From: Arthrobacter frigidicola
Lineage (GTDB): Bacteria > Actinomycetota > Actinomycetes > Actinomycetales > Micrococcaceae
Assembly (NCBI GenBank): GCA_003602285.1
Contig: QZVU01000001.1
Span: 434,001-498,000, forward strand
Direction of reading: 5' to 3'
DNA length: 64,000 nucleotides
How positions within the stretch are numbered: the stretch's first letter is position 1; each line of letters opens with the position of its first letter. Below are positions 43,519 to 51,104 of the stretch, one piece after another. Under the pieces are notes generated by a model. That model saw only the letters and a program-made list of their open reading frames with translations. It was not told where the DNA came from and did not search any database. The position numbers and the translations under genes are program-made.

Positions 43519-43731
43519 ATGGCAAGGAATCGAAATGGTGCCCGCGCCTGGCTGGCCCTCGCCGCCATCTACCGGCGGGTGGTCTCCGACCCCGACGCCG
43601 AGCGCGGGGATGTGCCCGGGTGGGTGATGATCACGCTGATGTCGGCGGTGCTTGTGGCGGGGCTGCTGGCCCTAGCGGGGCCTGCGCTGCAGGGCCTGTT
43701 CGAGGCGGCGATGAATCAGGTGTCCCCGTAG
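43519..43731 (+). CDS. flp: Flp-type pilin-like small protein
   Basis: 70 aa with one TM helix. The motif DVPGWVMITLMSAVLVAGLLALAGPAL has the glycine just before the hydrophobic stretch expected at a prepilin cleavage site. In actinobacterial tad loci a protein of this size and position is the major Flp pilin. I chose the ATG at 43519 because GGAG lies six bases upstream; in-frame ATGs at 43507 and 43513 are also possible. The next gene starts immediately after the stop. Confidence 0.75.
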   Translation: MARNRNGARAWLALAAIYRRVVSDPDAERGDVPGWVMITLMSAVLVAGLLALAGPALQGLFEAAMNQVSP

Positions 43732-44130
43732 GTGCTTTGGTCACGAGGGCGCCGGAGGCTGCGCGGTGAGGCGGGATCGGCGGTTGTCGATTTCGCGTTG
43801 ATCGGCGGGCTGCTCACCGTGATTTTCCTTGCGGTGGTCCAGCTGATGCTGGTGCTGCACGTGCGCAACACCCTGATCGATGCCGCGGCCTCGGGCGCCC
43901 GGTACGGAACCCTGGCCGACCGGAATCCCGAGGATGCCGGGCAGCGCACGACCGAGCTGATCACCGCGGGGGTGGGGGAGGACTTCGCTTCGGATGTGAC
44001 GGTCCAACGCTCGGGGGCCGCCGGAGTGCAGTTCGTGGAGGTGGTGGTGCGGGCTCCGCTTCCGGTGGTGGGTCTGTTCGGCCCGGCCGGGGTGCTGGAG
44101 GTTCAGGGCCGTGCGGTCCTTCCTTCGTAG
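43732..44130 (+). CDS. tadE: TadE-like pseudopilin
   Basis: 132 aa, GTG start abutting the pilin stop. GEAGSAVVDFALIGGLLTVIFLAVVQLML is the TadE signature (acidic residue after the first helical turn), followed by the usual NTLIDAAASGARYGTLADRNPEDA region. Expected to be processed like a pilin and to take part in pilus assembly. Overlaps the next gene by 20 bp. Confidence 0.85.
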   Translation: MLWSRGRRRLRGEAGSAVVDFALIGGLLTVIFLAVVQLMLVLHVRNTLIDAAASGARYGTLADRNPEDAGQRTTELITAGVGEDFASDVTVQRSGAAGVQFVEVVVRAPLPVVGLFGPAGVLEVQGRAVLPS

Positions 44131-44584
44131 GCCCGCTCGGTCCGGGCTGGTCCGCCGTGCACGCTTTCGGCTAGGGAACGAGGCCGGCAGCGCGGTGCTT
44201 GAATTCACCTTCCTGGGCCTGATTCTGCTGGTCCCGGTTGTGTATTTGGTCCTGTCGGCGGGGCAGCTGCAGGGCGGATTATTCGCCGTGGTGGGGGCGG
44301 CCGACCACGCGGCCAAGGTGTTCGTGGAGGCCGAGACTCCGGAGCAGGGTCAGGCCCACGCGCGGCAGGCGGCCCTGGTGGCGCTGGAGAACTTCGGTTT
44401 CTCCCCGGAGCAGGCCCAGGTCGAGCTGTCCTGCGATGGTGTGTGTCTTTCCCCGGGGTCCACCGTGACGGTCGTGGTCCACCTGGCGGTGCCGCTGCCG
44501 CTTATGCCCACCATGCCCGGGGTGAATGACTCGGCCGTCACGGTGGATTCGAGTGCCACCCAGTCGGTTGAACGGTTCGGTTGA
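44111..44584 (+). CDS. TadE/TadF-like pseudopilin
   Basis: 157 aa. After a basic N-terminus comes NEAGSAVLEFTFLGLILLVPVVYLVLSAGQLQ, a second TadE-type signature with the conserved Glu. The soluble part carries two cysteines (LSCDGVCLSPGS) that may form a disulfide outside the cell. It overlaps the upstream tadE by 20 bp. Confidence 0.83.
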   Translation: MRSFLRRPARSGLVRRARFRLGNEAGSAVLEFTFLGLILLVPVVYLVLSAGQLQGGLFAVVGAADHAAKVFVEAETPEQGQAHARQAALVALENFGFSPEQAQVELSCDGVCLSPGSTVTVVVHLAVPLPLMPTMPGVNDSAVTVDSSATQSVERFG

Positions 44585-44591
44585 GGCCGGC

Positions 44592-45062
44592 ATGAAGACC
44601 GCAGAACAGGCCGGCCCCTGTGGGGGGATCGGCTGGGCAAACGAGGACGGTCAGGTGGGGGTGCTGATCATCGGTTACCTCCTGCTGTTGATGCTGGTCC
44701 TCGCTGTGGTACTTGCCGCTTCGGCGGTCTACCTCGGCCACTCCCGCCTGTTGTCAGCGGCCGACGGCGCCGCCCTGGCCGCCGCGGACACCTTCACCAT
44801 CGACTCCGCGGCGGGCACCGGGCCGCAGCCGGTGCTTGACCCCGCAACGGTCCGGTCCACGGCCGAGGGGTATCTGCAGCGCACCGCCGCCGGGCAGCGG
44901 TTTCCCTCCCTGGCCGTGGATCCGGCCACCGGCACACCTGATGGCCGGACGGCGCAGGTGGTGCTCACCGCGGTGGTCCACCCGCCTCTGGTCACCGTCC
45001 TGGTACCCGACGGGATCCCCATCACGGCCACCGCAGACGCCCGCTCCGAACTCACTCGCTGA
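44592..45062 (+). CDS. TadG-like membrane-anchored pilus-locus protein
   Basis: 156 aa. NEDGQVGVLIIGYLLLLMLVLAVVLAASAVYLGHSRLLSAADGAALAAAD matches the N-terminal region of TadG (helicase/secretion neighbourhood-type) proteins; the long VWA portion of full-length TadG is absent, as is usual in short actinobacterial versions. Start set at the ATG at 44592, 7 bp after the upstream stop. Last intact gene of the tad operon; directly downstream begins a region of gene fragments. Confidence 0.8.
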   Translation: MKTAEQAGPCGGIGWANEDGQVGVLIIGYLLLLMLVLAVVLAASAVYLGHSRLLSAADGAALAAADTFTIDSAAGTGPQPVLDPATVRSTAEGYLQRTAAGQRFPSLAVDPATGTPDGRTAQVVLTAVVHPPLVTVLVPDGIPITATADARSELTR

Positions 45063-45083
45063 CGGCACGACGAGCGGTGAACA

Positions 45084-45158
45084 ACGGTCGAGGAGTTGTG
45101 GATCAACGCTTCCCCGGCGATCTATGTCGCACGCGGCGGAGAATCCGAACTCTCCTGA
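45084..45158 (+). pseudogene. Degenerate tadA (cpaF) fragment
   Basis: These 75 bases align without gaps to 40690-40764 inside tadA, with about 62 of the first 70 identical. In the matching frame it reads TVEELWINASPAIYVARGG, against TVEELWINAPSEIYVARGG in tadA, and then reaches a stop. It lies 21 bp after the tad operon, in the same orientation. A leftover of a second tadA copy or of a partial duplication. Confidence 0.85.
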
Positions 45159-45159
45159 G

Positions 45160-45309
45160 GTGGTCCGCATCACGAACATTGCGGCGGCCGACACCCTTGA
45201 GTTCAAGGCGGACTTCAGCAGTGGCCGTTCCACCTCCGACCCATCCCTGGCCCTGACCTCCCGCACCAAAACGCCGGAGACCGGTGCCGATCAGGAAACC
45301 GTTCCATAG
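45160..45309 (+). pseudogene. Short open fragment after the tadA remnant
   Basis: From a GTG at 45160 the frame reads VVRITNIAAADTLEFKADF and on to a stop at 45309, 49 aa, with a composition like coding DNA but no start context or recognisable family. I take it as another gene remnant in the junction zone; a genuine small protein cannot be excluded. Confidence 0.3.
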
Positions 45310-45343
45310 AGGAGGACCGCCGGTAGCGGGGGACAGCGTGGCG

Positions 45344-45823
45344 ATGGAGGCTGATCGGTCCCGTCTGCTCCAGACTGGACTGGTGAACGAGCGGTCGTGG
45401 AATCAAGTGCGGGACAGCGTAAAGCCGGAGGGGTGGGTCGAGGCGACCGCCAACGGCTGGGGTGCCCTTGTGGCCTGGGTCGCCGGTCCATCGAATGTGT
45501 GCCGCTGGCCGGCGCCCGCCCGTGACCGCCACATCGAGGTGCACGTCCTGACCGGCGGTATGGAGGTACACCAGCCCAGCGTCCTCAGCGATGCGGACCT
45601 GGCCTCGATCGACGACGACATCGACTCCTACCTGGCGGACGCCGACGTCCCGCCGCTGCCGCGCGGCTACGCCTGGTACATCCGGCGCCCGGCAGGCATC
45701 AGCAGCGACGATGCTTTCTGGTCCTCCATTAACCGCGGCGTTCAGGAAGCGGCACCGGAGGCCGTCCACCCGCTCGAGCTTCGGCTGGTCCTCGACGGGG
45801 TAATGCGTTCCCTGTACGGCTGA
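45344..45823 (+). CDS. Hypothetical protein
   Basis: 159 aa, acidic and soluble, with no signal peptide or TM. Recognisable stretches are NERSWNQVRDSVKPEGWVEATANGWGALVAWVAG, HIEVHVLTGGMEVHQPS and PRGYAWYIRRPAG. The family is unknown to me. Start placed at the ATG at 45344 (GGGGGA about ten bases upstream); a GTG at 45338 is nearly as good. It stands alone between gene fragments. Confidence 0.6.
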   Translation: MEADRSRLLQTGLVNERSWNQVRDSVKPEGWVEATANGWGALVAWVAGPSNVCRWPAPARDRHIEVHVLTGGMEVHQPSVLSDADLASIDDDIDSYLADADVPPLPRGYAWYIRRPAGISSDDAFWSSINRGVQEAAPEAVHPLELRLVLDGVMRSLYG

Positions 45824-45860
45824 ACAGTCACTTGCTGCGTGATCTAGTGCTCCAATGGGT

Positions 45861-45874
45861 GGCAATACATTGCC
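45861..45874. promoter_or_regulatory. Palindromic operator-like sequence upstream of cupin gene
   Basis: GGCAAT-AC-ATTGCC is a perfect 6-bp dyad with a 2-base centre, and it is nested in a second inverted repeat, GTGGCAA (45859-45865) with TTGCCAC (45875-45881). It lies 30 bp upstream of the cupin start, where a repressor or activator would bind. No regulator gene is adjacent. Confidence 0.45.
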
Positions 45875-45904
45875 TTGCCACTCCGGCGGACGGACAATTC
45901 GGGA

Positions 45905-46450
45905 ATGAGTCAAGCAAGCTTTGGGCCCGTCGGTTCTGATGTCGGCGACGTCGTGCGCTTCGGTGAAGCAATGACCGCCCGAACCATGCTTGGCGCCCAG
46001 GCCACGGCAGGCGGCTTCTCCGTCGTCGAGCACCTGCTCGGGCCGAAGGAACTGGCGGCACCGCTGCACATGCACAGCCGCGAGGATGAATTCACCGTTG
46101 TCACCCATGGGCGGATCGGCTTCCTGCTGGGTGAGGGGGTCTTCTCGGCAGGTCCCGGTGAACTGGTCCGCAAGCCCAGAGACCAATGGCATACCTTCTG
46201 GAACGACGGAGATGAGCCGGCGCGTGTCCTGGAGATCATCTCGCCGGCGGGATTTGAACGGTATTTCCAAGAGATCGGTCCGCTCTTTCCTGAGAACGCT
46301 CCACCTGATCTTGAGACCATGGCCCGGGTGAGCGTGAAGTACGGGCTGCAGATGGACTTCAGCTCCCTGCCGGTGCTCATTGAGCGGTTCGGCCTTGCCC
46401 GCCCGCTGGAGATGAACGGCGAAGGTCCCGGGTTGCATGAACATCCATGA
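45905..46450 (+). CDS. Cupin-domain protein
   Basis: 181 aa single-domain cupin. The first metal motif region is PLHMHSREDEFTVVTHGRIGFLLG, with His-x-His and a Glu; the second is GELVRKPRDQWHTFWNDGDEPARVLEIISPAGFERYF, with a His. Expected to bind a metal and a small ligand; no reaction can be assigned. The ATG at 45905 was chosen over an upstream in-frame start because it lies just after the operator-like palindrome. Its end abuts the truncated minus-strand gene, so this gene probably arrived with the event that broke that gene. Confidence 0.8.
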   Translation: MSQASFGPVGSDVGDVVRFGEAMTARTMLGAQATAGGFSVVEHLLGPKELAAPLHMHSREDEFTVVTHGRIGFLLGEGVFSAGPGELVRKPRDQWHTFWNDGDEPARVLEIISPAGFERYFQEIGPLFPENAPPDLETMARVSVKYGLQMDFSSLPVLIERFGLARPLEMNGEGPGLHEHP

Positions 46451-46603
46451 CGCCCCGATGTCCGCTGCCAGAGCGGAGGTGTCATTGCGGGGGACGCCCT
46501 CGTTGAGCTTGACCATCACGCTGTCGGGCTCCATCACCCAGGAGACCTCGCACTCGACGGTTTCCGGAGCTTTCGCCCGGACCGGGGTGCTCGAGGTGAC
46601 CAC
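46446..46603 (-). pseudogene. 5' fragment of a gene of unknown function, truncated
   Basis: From a GTG at 46603 the frame reads VVTSSTPVRAKAPETVE, then VSWVMEPDSVMVKLNEG, and on to ADIGASWMFM, about 52 residues that look like real protein. Downstream of about 46446 the frame continues only as the antisense of the cupin gene. It starts 9 bp after the stop of the frameshifted gene upstream, so the two were probably in one operon. Family not recognised. Confidence 0.5.
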
Positions 46604-46612
46604 CGGCGGAAC

Positions 46613-47045
46613 CTAGTCGTCCATATCGTCGACATCCCGGGCAATCAGGTCGACCGCGTCTGCGGCCTCGGCGTCGGAGTAGGCCAGGCGAACCATGGAG
46701 GCGCGCTGGTTGGTCTGCCAGGCGGTTCCGGTCGGGTAGGAGCAGGCGGCGCCGCCGAAGACGGAGGTGTCATCGGGCATCGCCTCATCGAAGGCGTAGG
46801 CGACGGAGGGGGTGGCCAGGACGTACACGGAGGCCTTGCTGCCGAGGCGCTTTGCGAAGGCGGCCGGGTTGATCCGGGTTCCGTCCTTGGTGGAGGAGAT
46901 GATCACGACCGGCTAATCCCGCTGGGGGGTGGCACAGCATGCCAGCCAGGCGGGCTGCCTCGAGTTTCGAGTCCACATTGGTGTACTGGCCGGTGGCCGT
47001 GGTGGTGGTCAAAGGGTCCTTCGTTGGTGGGTTTTCAGCCACCAT
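46613..47045 (-). pseudogene. Frameshifted gene of unknown function
   Basis: The N-terminal part from the ATG at 47045 reads MVAENPPTKDPLTTTTATG, then NVDSKLEAARLAGML. At a run of six C near 46925 the coding sense moves to another frame, which reads PVVIISSTKDGTRINP, then VYVLATPSVAYAFDEAMPDDTSVFGG, ending VDLIARDVDDMDD at 46613. That second frame has an in-frame TAG just before PVVIISS, so at least one frameshift plus probably one nonsense change separate the halves. It lies 57 bp downstream of the AAA ATPase and was probably its operon partner. Confidence 0.65.
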
Positions 47046-47102
47046 GTGTACGGACGACGGGGGCCGCCTCCACGGGGCGGTCTTGATGCTGCTGACGTCA
47101 GC

Positions 47103-48194
47103 CTAGCGGCGCTTGCGCATGTGCTCGCGGAGGCCGGGGATGGCGAAGTCGAATTTGCCGTAGCCCGCCTGCTCGATCAGGCCCGCGGCGATCAGGCGTG
47201 TGCGGTAGTTGGAGACAAGGGACTTCTTGGCGTCGATCCGCTTGCCGATGTCGCCGGCGGTGGAGGGTCCGTCGTCCTCGGACATGGCGCGCAGGAACTC
47301 GAGGTCCTTCGCGGAGGCCGAGGAGAGGGCCGCTTCGATGACGGTGCGCTCGTGCCGGCGGGCGGCGGCCGCGATGGCCCGCCGGACCTGCTCGGGCGAG
47401 AGGACTCCCTCGTTGAGTTCGGCCTCACGGAACATGAAGTAGCCGATGAGCTGGATCAGGAACGGGTAGCCGCCGGTCGCCTCAGCGCTTTCCCGGACCA
47501 GTTCCGGCGTGATCGTAAAGCCTGCCTCGGCAAACGTCTCGGCGTAGGAGGCTTCTACCTCGCGGGTGGCCGCGGCGTGAAGGTCCACCCGGTCGGCGCG
47601 GCGCAGGAACGTGGCCACGCCCTCGTTGAGCAGATCGGACACCGCGGCGGGCAGCCCCGCGAAGACCAGGCCGATGGGCAGGCCGTCCCGGATAAAGTGT
47701 TGGACGGATGCAGCGAGGTGGGCCAGCTCGACGCGGTCGGCTGCGTGGATCTCATCGACGGTGATGATGAGCCCGGTCTTCTTCTCGGCCAGGATCCGCA
47801 GCAGGTTCTCGCCCAGGGTGCGCCAGGCGAGCTGGCGTTCGGGTGGGAGCTGGGTGGTGACGCTAAAGCCGCCGGCGCCGATGGCGGTGATCCGGCGCAC
47901 CGCAGGTCCGTCGCCGAGCTCTTCGGTGTGGGTCCGCATGGATTCGCCGATGCGGCCAAGGAACCCGGCGTTGGCTGTCTCGGAGATGACAATCCACCCC
48001 TGCTCGCGGGCGATTTCGGTGGCGACCCCAAGCATGACGGTCTTGCCGATGCCGCGGGCGCCGGTGATGATGGTCAGTAGGCCCGGTGCGCCCGAGCCCA
48101 GGCGGAGCCCGTACTCGAACTCATCGAGGAGGCCCTCGCGGCCGAGCATGCTCGGCGGGGTGGCCCCTGCAGTGGGCCGGAACGGATTCTCCAC
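47103..48194 (-). CDS. AAA/STAND-type ATP-binding protein with C-terminal winged helix
   Basis: 363 aa. PSMLGREGLLDEFEYGL precedes Walker A TGARGIGKTVML, Walker B GLIITVDEIHAAD and sensor-type VFAGLPAAV; GGYPFLIQLIGYFMFREAE is typical of the archaeal-ATPase/AAA_16-like group. The C-terminal 80 residues (STAGDIGKRIDAKKSLVSNYRTRLIAAGLIEQAGYGKFDFAIPGL, taken as two parts) form a winged helix. Such ATPases occur in mobile and defence regions, and here the two genes downstream are broken. Function uncertain. Confidence 0.8.
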   Translation of the reverse strand: MENPFRPTAGATPPSMLGREGLLDEFEYGLRLGSGAPGLLTIITGARGIGKTVMLGVATEIAREQGWIVISETANAGFLGRIGESMRTHTEELGDGPAVRRITAIGAGGFSVTTQLPPERQLAWRTLGENLLRILAEKKTGLIITVDEIHAADRVELAHLAASVQHFIRDGLPIGLVFAGLPAAVSDLLNEGVATFLRRADRVDLHAAATREVEASYAETFAEAGFTITPELVRESAEATGGYPFLIQLIGYFMFREAELNEGVLSPEQVRRAIAAAARRHERTVIEAALSSASAKDLEFLRAMSEDDGPSTAGDIGKRIDAKKSLVSNYRTRLIAAGLIEQAGYGKFDFAIPGLREHMRKRR

Positions 48195-48287
48195 GACGCT
48201 TCCTCCTGTGTACCGACATGGACCTTGTGAACCTTGTGGCGATGGTGAACCTACTGAATGCTAACCGTCACGGGTTGCTGGACAGAG

Positions 48288-48317
48288 GAGGCCGCCTCCC
48301 CGGAGGAAGACGGCCTC
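48288..48317. terminator. Hairpin downstream of the DUF4259-like gene
   Basis: GAGGCCG (48288-48294) pairs with CGGCCTC (48311-48317), with CCTCC/GGAGG pairing inside the loop. It lies 42 bp beyond the stop of the minus-strand gene at 48359 and upstream of the ATPase. Likely a terminator. Confidence 0.5.
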
Positions 48318-48358
48318 GTAGTCGTCGGCATGGTGGCGTCGGTGCAGCCCCGGGCTGG

Positions 48359-49120
48359 TTACACCAACGTTGGAGGGGTTCTCAGTGCCATGCTGCGCAC
48401 ATGCTCGACCAGGTCCCGCCACAACATGATGTTTCCCCCGTACTCGTCCGTGGGCTCGATGTCCGTCCTAAACGGCAGCTCGATCAGGTTGGCCTTCTTC
48501 ACCCGCCCGCCGACGATGAGGGCGCCCACGTAGATGCGCCGCCGAAATAAGGAGATGTGCTGTCGAACGGGATGGAGCAGGTGCGCCTGCTCGAGTTCGC
48601 TCTCCTCGCCGCTCCAGTCCAGGACGGTGAACCGGGGATACCGGCCTCCGTCGTCCTGCTGATGGCCGATGACGCGCAGAAGCAGCCGGGATCCGGTCTT
48701 TTCCTCGACGTAGAGCAGGTGCTGGCCCACCTCCCATGGAGTGTCCTTGAACTTGCGGGGCCTGACCTGCTTCCGGGGCGGAAGATCCTGGTCGAGCTTC
48801 CGTTGCAGTGCCTGCAGGGACTTTCTGCGGGCCGACACCAGGTCCTCGTCCCATGACGCCAGCTCCTCGGGTGACTCAATGATCCGAAGCGCCCGCCGGA
48901 ACGTCTCGTTGTCCGGGATCCCCAGGCTGTGCTCGGTGGAGGCGAGGGCCAGGATGATCCGGTTGTTGTCGTAGTCATCCGGCTGCCCGTAGCAGAATTG
49001 GTCAATCACTTCCGCCGACGCGGCGCCCGGATCTTTCCCCTGGCCGATCAGGTCGGTAAACGTATCGCGCACATCCAGCGCTTCGTCGCTGTCAAAGATG
49101 CCGACACCCCAAACGCCCAC
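48359..49120 (-). CDS. DUF4259-like protein
   Basis: 253 aa, soluble. The N-terminus MGVWGVGIFDSDEALDVRDTF has the WG-x-G-x-F-x-x-D-x-A-x-D pattern of DUF4259 proteins. The rest (DYDNNRIILALAS, PWEVGQHLLYVEEKTGSRLLLRVIGHQ) is beta-rich and not assigned. The ATG opens the gene without long leader. It shares strand with the ATPase and the HNH gene but gaps of 90-160 bp suggest separate units. Confidence 0.65.
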   Translation of the reverse strand: MGVWGVGIFDSDEALDVRDTFTDLIGQGKDPGAASAEVIDQFCYGQPDDYDNNRIILALASTEHSLGIPDNETFRRALRIIESPEELASWDEDLVSARRKSLQALQRKLDQDLPPRKQVRPRKFKDTPWEVGQHLLYVEEKTGSRLLLRVIGHQQDDGGRYPRFTVLDWSGEESELEQAHLLHPVRQHISLFRRRIYVGALIVGGRVKKANLIELPFRTDIEPTDEYGGNIMLWRDLVEHVRSMALRTPPTLV

Positions 49121-49210
49121 TGCTACGTCCCCCTTTTTCTGTGGAACCCTACCTGTTTAGGCCTTCGGCCGGCATGTGCACGGAGGACAGAAGCCGCTTC
49201 CCCAGGCTGG

Positions 49211-49913
49211 TCAGTCGTCGCGGTGCACGGCCCGGAAGAAGTAGCTGTCCTCGCCGAACCCGGAGTCGTCGTCCAGGCCGCGGGCCGAGAAGTCATCGTT
49301 GTCGACCAGCCAGCCAGGTGTCGAGCGATGGTGGGACCTCGCAGCGATGTCTCTGCGGATCACATCGGAGGAGTCATGTTCTGCTCCGGCGTCCTGCAGC
49401 CGGGCCTTCCTTTCCCTGAGGAGCTTGCGCTGGGCGTCCTCCCAGAACGTCTCGTCATCGCACAGCAGGGCCGGGGTGTCGGGGGTGACCCGGGTGCTCA
49501 CGAGCTCCACGACGATCGCCTCCTGCTCCGCGGTGGCCGGAACCATCCGGCTGCTGGTCTTGGCGTCGTGGCAGCTCCCACACAGGAATTGGAGATTGCC
49601 GGGGTCGTTCGAGTCCCCGTCCATGTGGTCGATTTCCTCGCCCGGCGCGCCGCAGCTGACGCAGACCTTGTCGCATTCGATGACGTGGGCGCGGATCGCA
49701 TCCGGAATCCGCCGGGCCGTGAGATGTACCGCCGGCGAGCAGGTGGGCGATTCGAATGCCCACCGCAGCCCGCACGTCGGGATCGTTGTCGAATTTCCCG
49801 GTGCGGATGACTTTGCGCCAGAACCTGACGGTTGCGGCATAGTCCTTGCAGAGATCCGAGCAGTACAGCCAGGGCCGGTGGGTGTCATTGTCGGGAACCG
49901 GAGGGTGGCCGGG
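49211..49913 (-). pseudogene. HNH endonuclease, frameshifted
   Basis: The C-terminal part in one frame holds ARRIPDAIRAHVIECDKVCVSC, then GEEIDHMDGDSNDPGNLQFLCGSCH, a complete HNH site with its two zinc CxxC pairs. The natural N-terminal part, THRPWLYCSDLCKDYAATVRFWRKVIRTGKFDNDPDVRAAVGIRIAHLLAGG (given here in overlapping pieces of family sequence), lies in a different frame. The two meet at about 49715-49730, where one base appears lost or gained. The upstream frame is open only to a stop at 49914-49916 and has no start codon there. Either a real pseudogene or a sequencing indel. Confidence 0.7.
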
Positions 49914-50118
49914 TCAGCGGCGGCGGTCACGACCTGATTCTTGCAGATCGAGAGTGACGGCGATCTCCGACATTGGGCGAAGCGCCCCAGCACGTGTATA
50001 CGGCACAGGTACGACACTTCCCCGCTGCAGGTGCCCGGGGTGTTGAACCGGAATCCCGGTGGCTTACGGTGGAGTAGAGGGCGTACCTCGCCTTTTCGAC
50101 TATGGGGGATGGGCAATA

Positions 50119-51075
50119 ATGACCACAGCCTGGATGGTGCGGCTCGGCACCGGGGGGGCCAACACGGAGGAGCTGGTCGAGGCCGGCTATCTGGGCGTCG
50201 ATTACGTCCGGGACTTCGACATCCGGCCGTACTTCGGCGGAGGCTCGGATGCCTTCCGGGCAGCGATGGTCCCGGTGTTCACCGAACTGGTGCCCGGCAT
50301 CTCCAAGGTCGCGGCCAGCCGAGCCATGGGCAACCTGCACGCAGCCACTCAGACCATGGCTGTGGGCGACCTCGTTCTCTCACCAACCCGCGGCCCCAAC
50401 ATCCAGTACTACTACGGGATCGTCGCCTCCGACTACGAGTTCCACCCCGGAACTCCCCAGCCCCACCGCCGCAGGGTGGATTGGAAGGGGTTCTTCAGTC
50501 GGAGCGAGATGAGCCTGAAGCTGGCTGCCCTGGCAGCGAACCGGCAGACGGTCTTCAGGCTCGGCCCCGAGCACGCCGACGAGCTCGCCGAACTCACGCA
50601 GCTCGCTGAAGCCGTCGTCACCGCTCACCCGGTTCCGGCCCCAGCATCCTCACTGCCGGACGAGGTTCAGGACCCTCTGGCCTTCCAGATGGAGAAGCAG
50701 CTCGAGGACTTCTTGGTGCACAACTGGTCCAAGACCGCTCTCGGAGCCGAGTACGACATCTTCGAGACCGAGGAGGAGGGTGTCATCGGCCGGCAGTACA
50801 GCACCGACACCGGCCCGATGGACATTCTGGCCATCAGCAAGGACCGCCGGCGGCTGCTGGTCGTGGAACTCAAGCGGGGCAGGGCCAGCGATGTCGTGGT
50901 CGGACAGGTCCAGCGGTACATGGGCTACGCGCAGGCGGAGCTCGCTGAACCCGGCCAGAGCGTCGAGGGCGTCATCATCGCCCAGGAGGACGACGTGCGG
51001 ATCCGCCGGGCCCTCTCGGTGGCACAGAACATCCGCTTCATGCGCTACCGGGTCGAGTTCCACCTCGAGGAGTGA
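50119..51075 (+). CDS. NucS/Mrr-type endonuclease with possible PUA-like N-terminal domain
   Basis: 318 aa. The C-terminal half (from about residue 205) is a PD-(D/E)xK nuclease of the NucS C-terminal type: FQMEKQLEDFLVHNW, YSTDTGPMDILAIS (Asp), LLVVELKRGRASD (Glu-x-Lys) and VVGQVQRYMGYAQ. The N-terminal half has AVGDLVLSPTRGP, YYYGIVASDYEF and PHRRRVDWKGFF, which resemble the PUA/EVE-like barrels that read modified bases in restriction enzymes; that reading is an inference. A candidate type IV (modification-dependent) restriction enzyme in an island with HNH and ATPase genes. Start set at the ATG at 50119 behind GGGGGA. Confidence 0.78.
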   Translation: MTTAWMVRLGTGGANTEELVEAGYLGVDYVRDFDIRPYFGGGSDAFRAAMVPVFTELVPGISKVAASRAMGNLHAATQTMAVGDLVLSPTRGPNIQYYYGIVASDYEFHPGTPQPHRRRVDWKGFFSRSEMSLKLAALAANRQTVFRLGPEHADELAELTQLAEAVVTAHPVPAPASSLPDEVQDPLAFQMEKQLEDFLVHNWSKTALGAEYDIFETEEEGVIGRQYSTDTGPMDILAISKDRRRLLVVELKRGRASDVVVGQVQRYMGYAQAELAEPGQSVEGVIIAQEDDVRIRRALSVAQNIRFMRYRVEFHLEE

Positions 51076-51104
51076 GCGACCCAGGCCACCCACCGGCCCT
51101 TCAC

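Noticed and set aside
45160-46620. Possible homology between the SRTKTPETG end of the 45.2-kb fragment and the SSTPVRAKAPETV start of the 46.6-kb stub
   Set aside because: Only a few residues agree and the DNA does not align, so chance is the better explanation.
48258-48533. 91-codon plus-strand frame beginning MLTVTGCWTEEA, lipoprotein-like start
   Set aside because: No real signal peptide, and most of it is antisense to the DUF4259-like gene; the first part is explained by a terminator hairpin.
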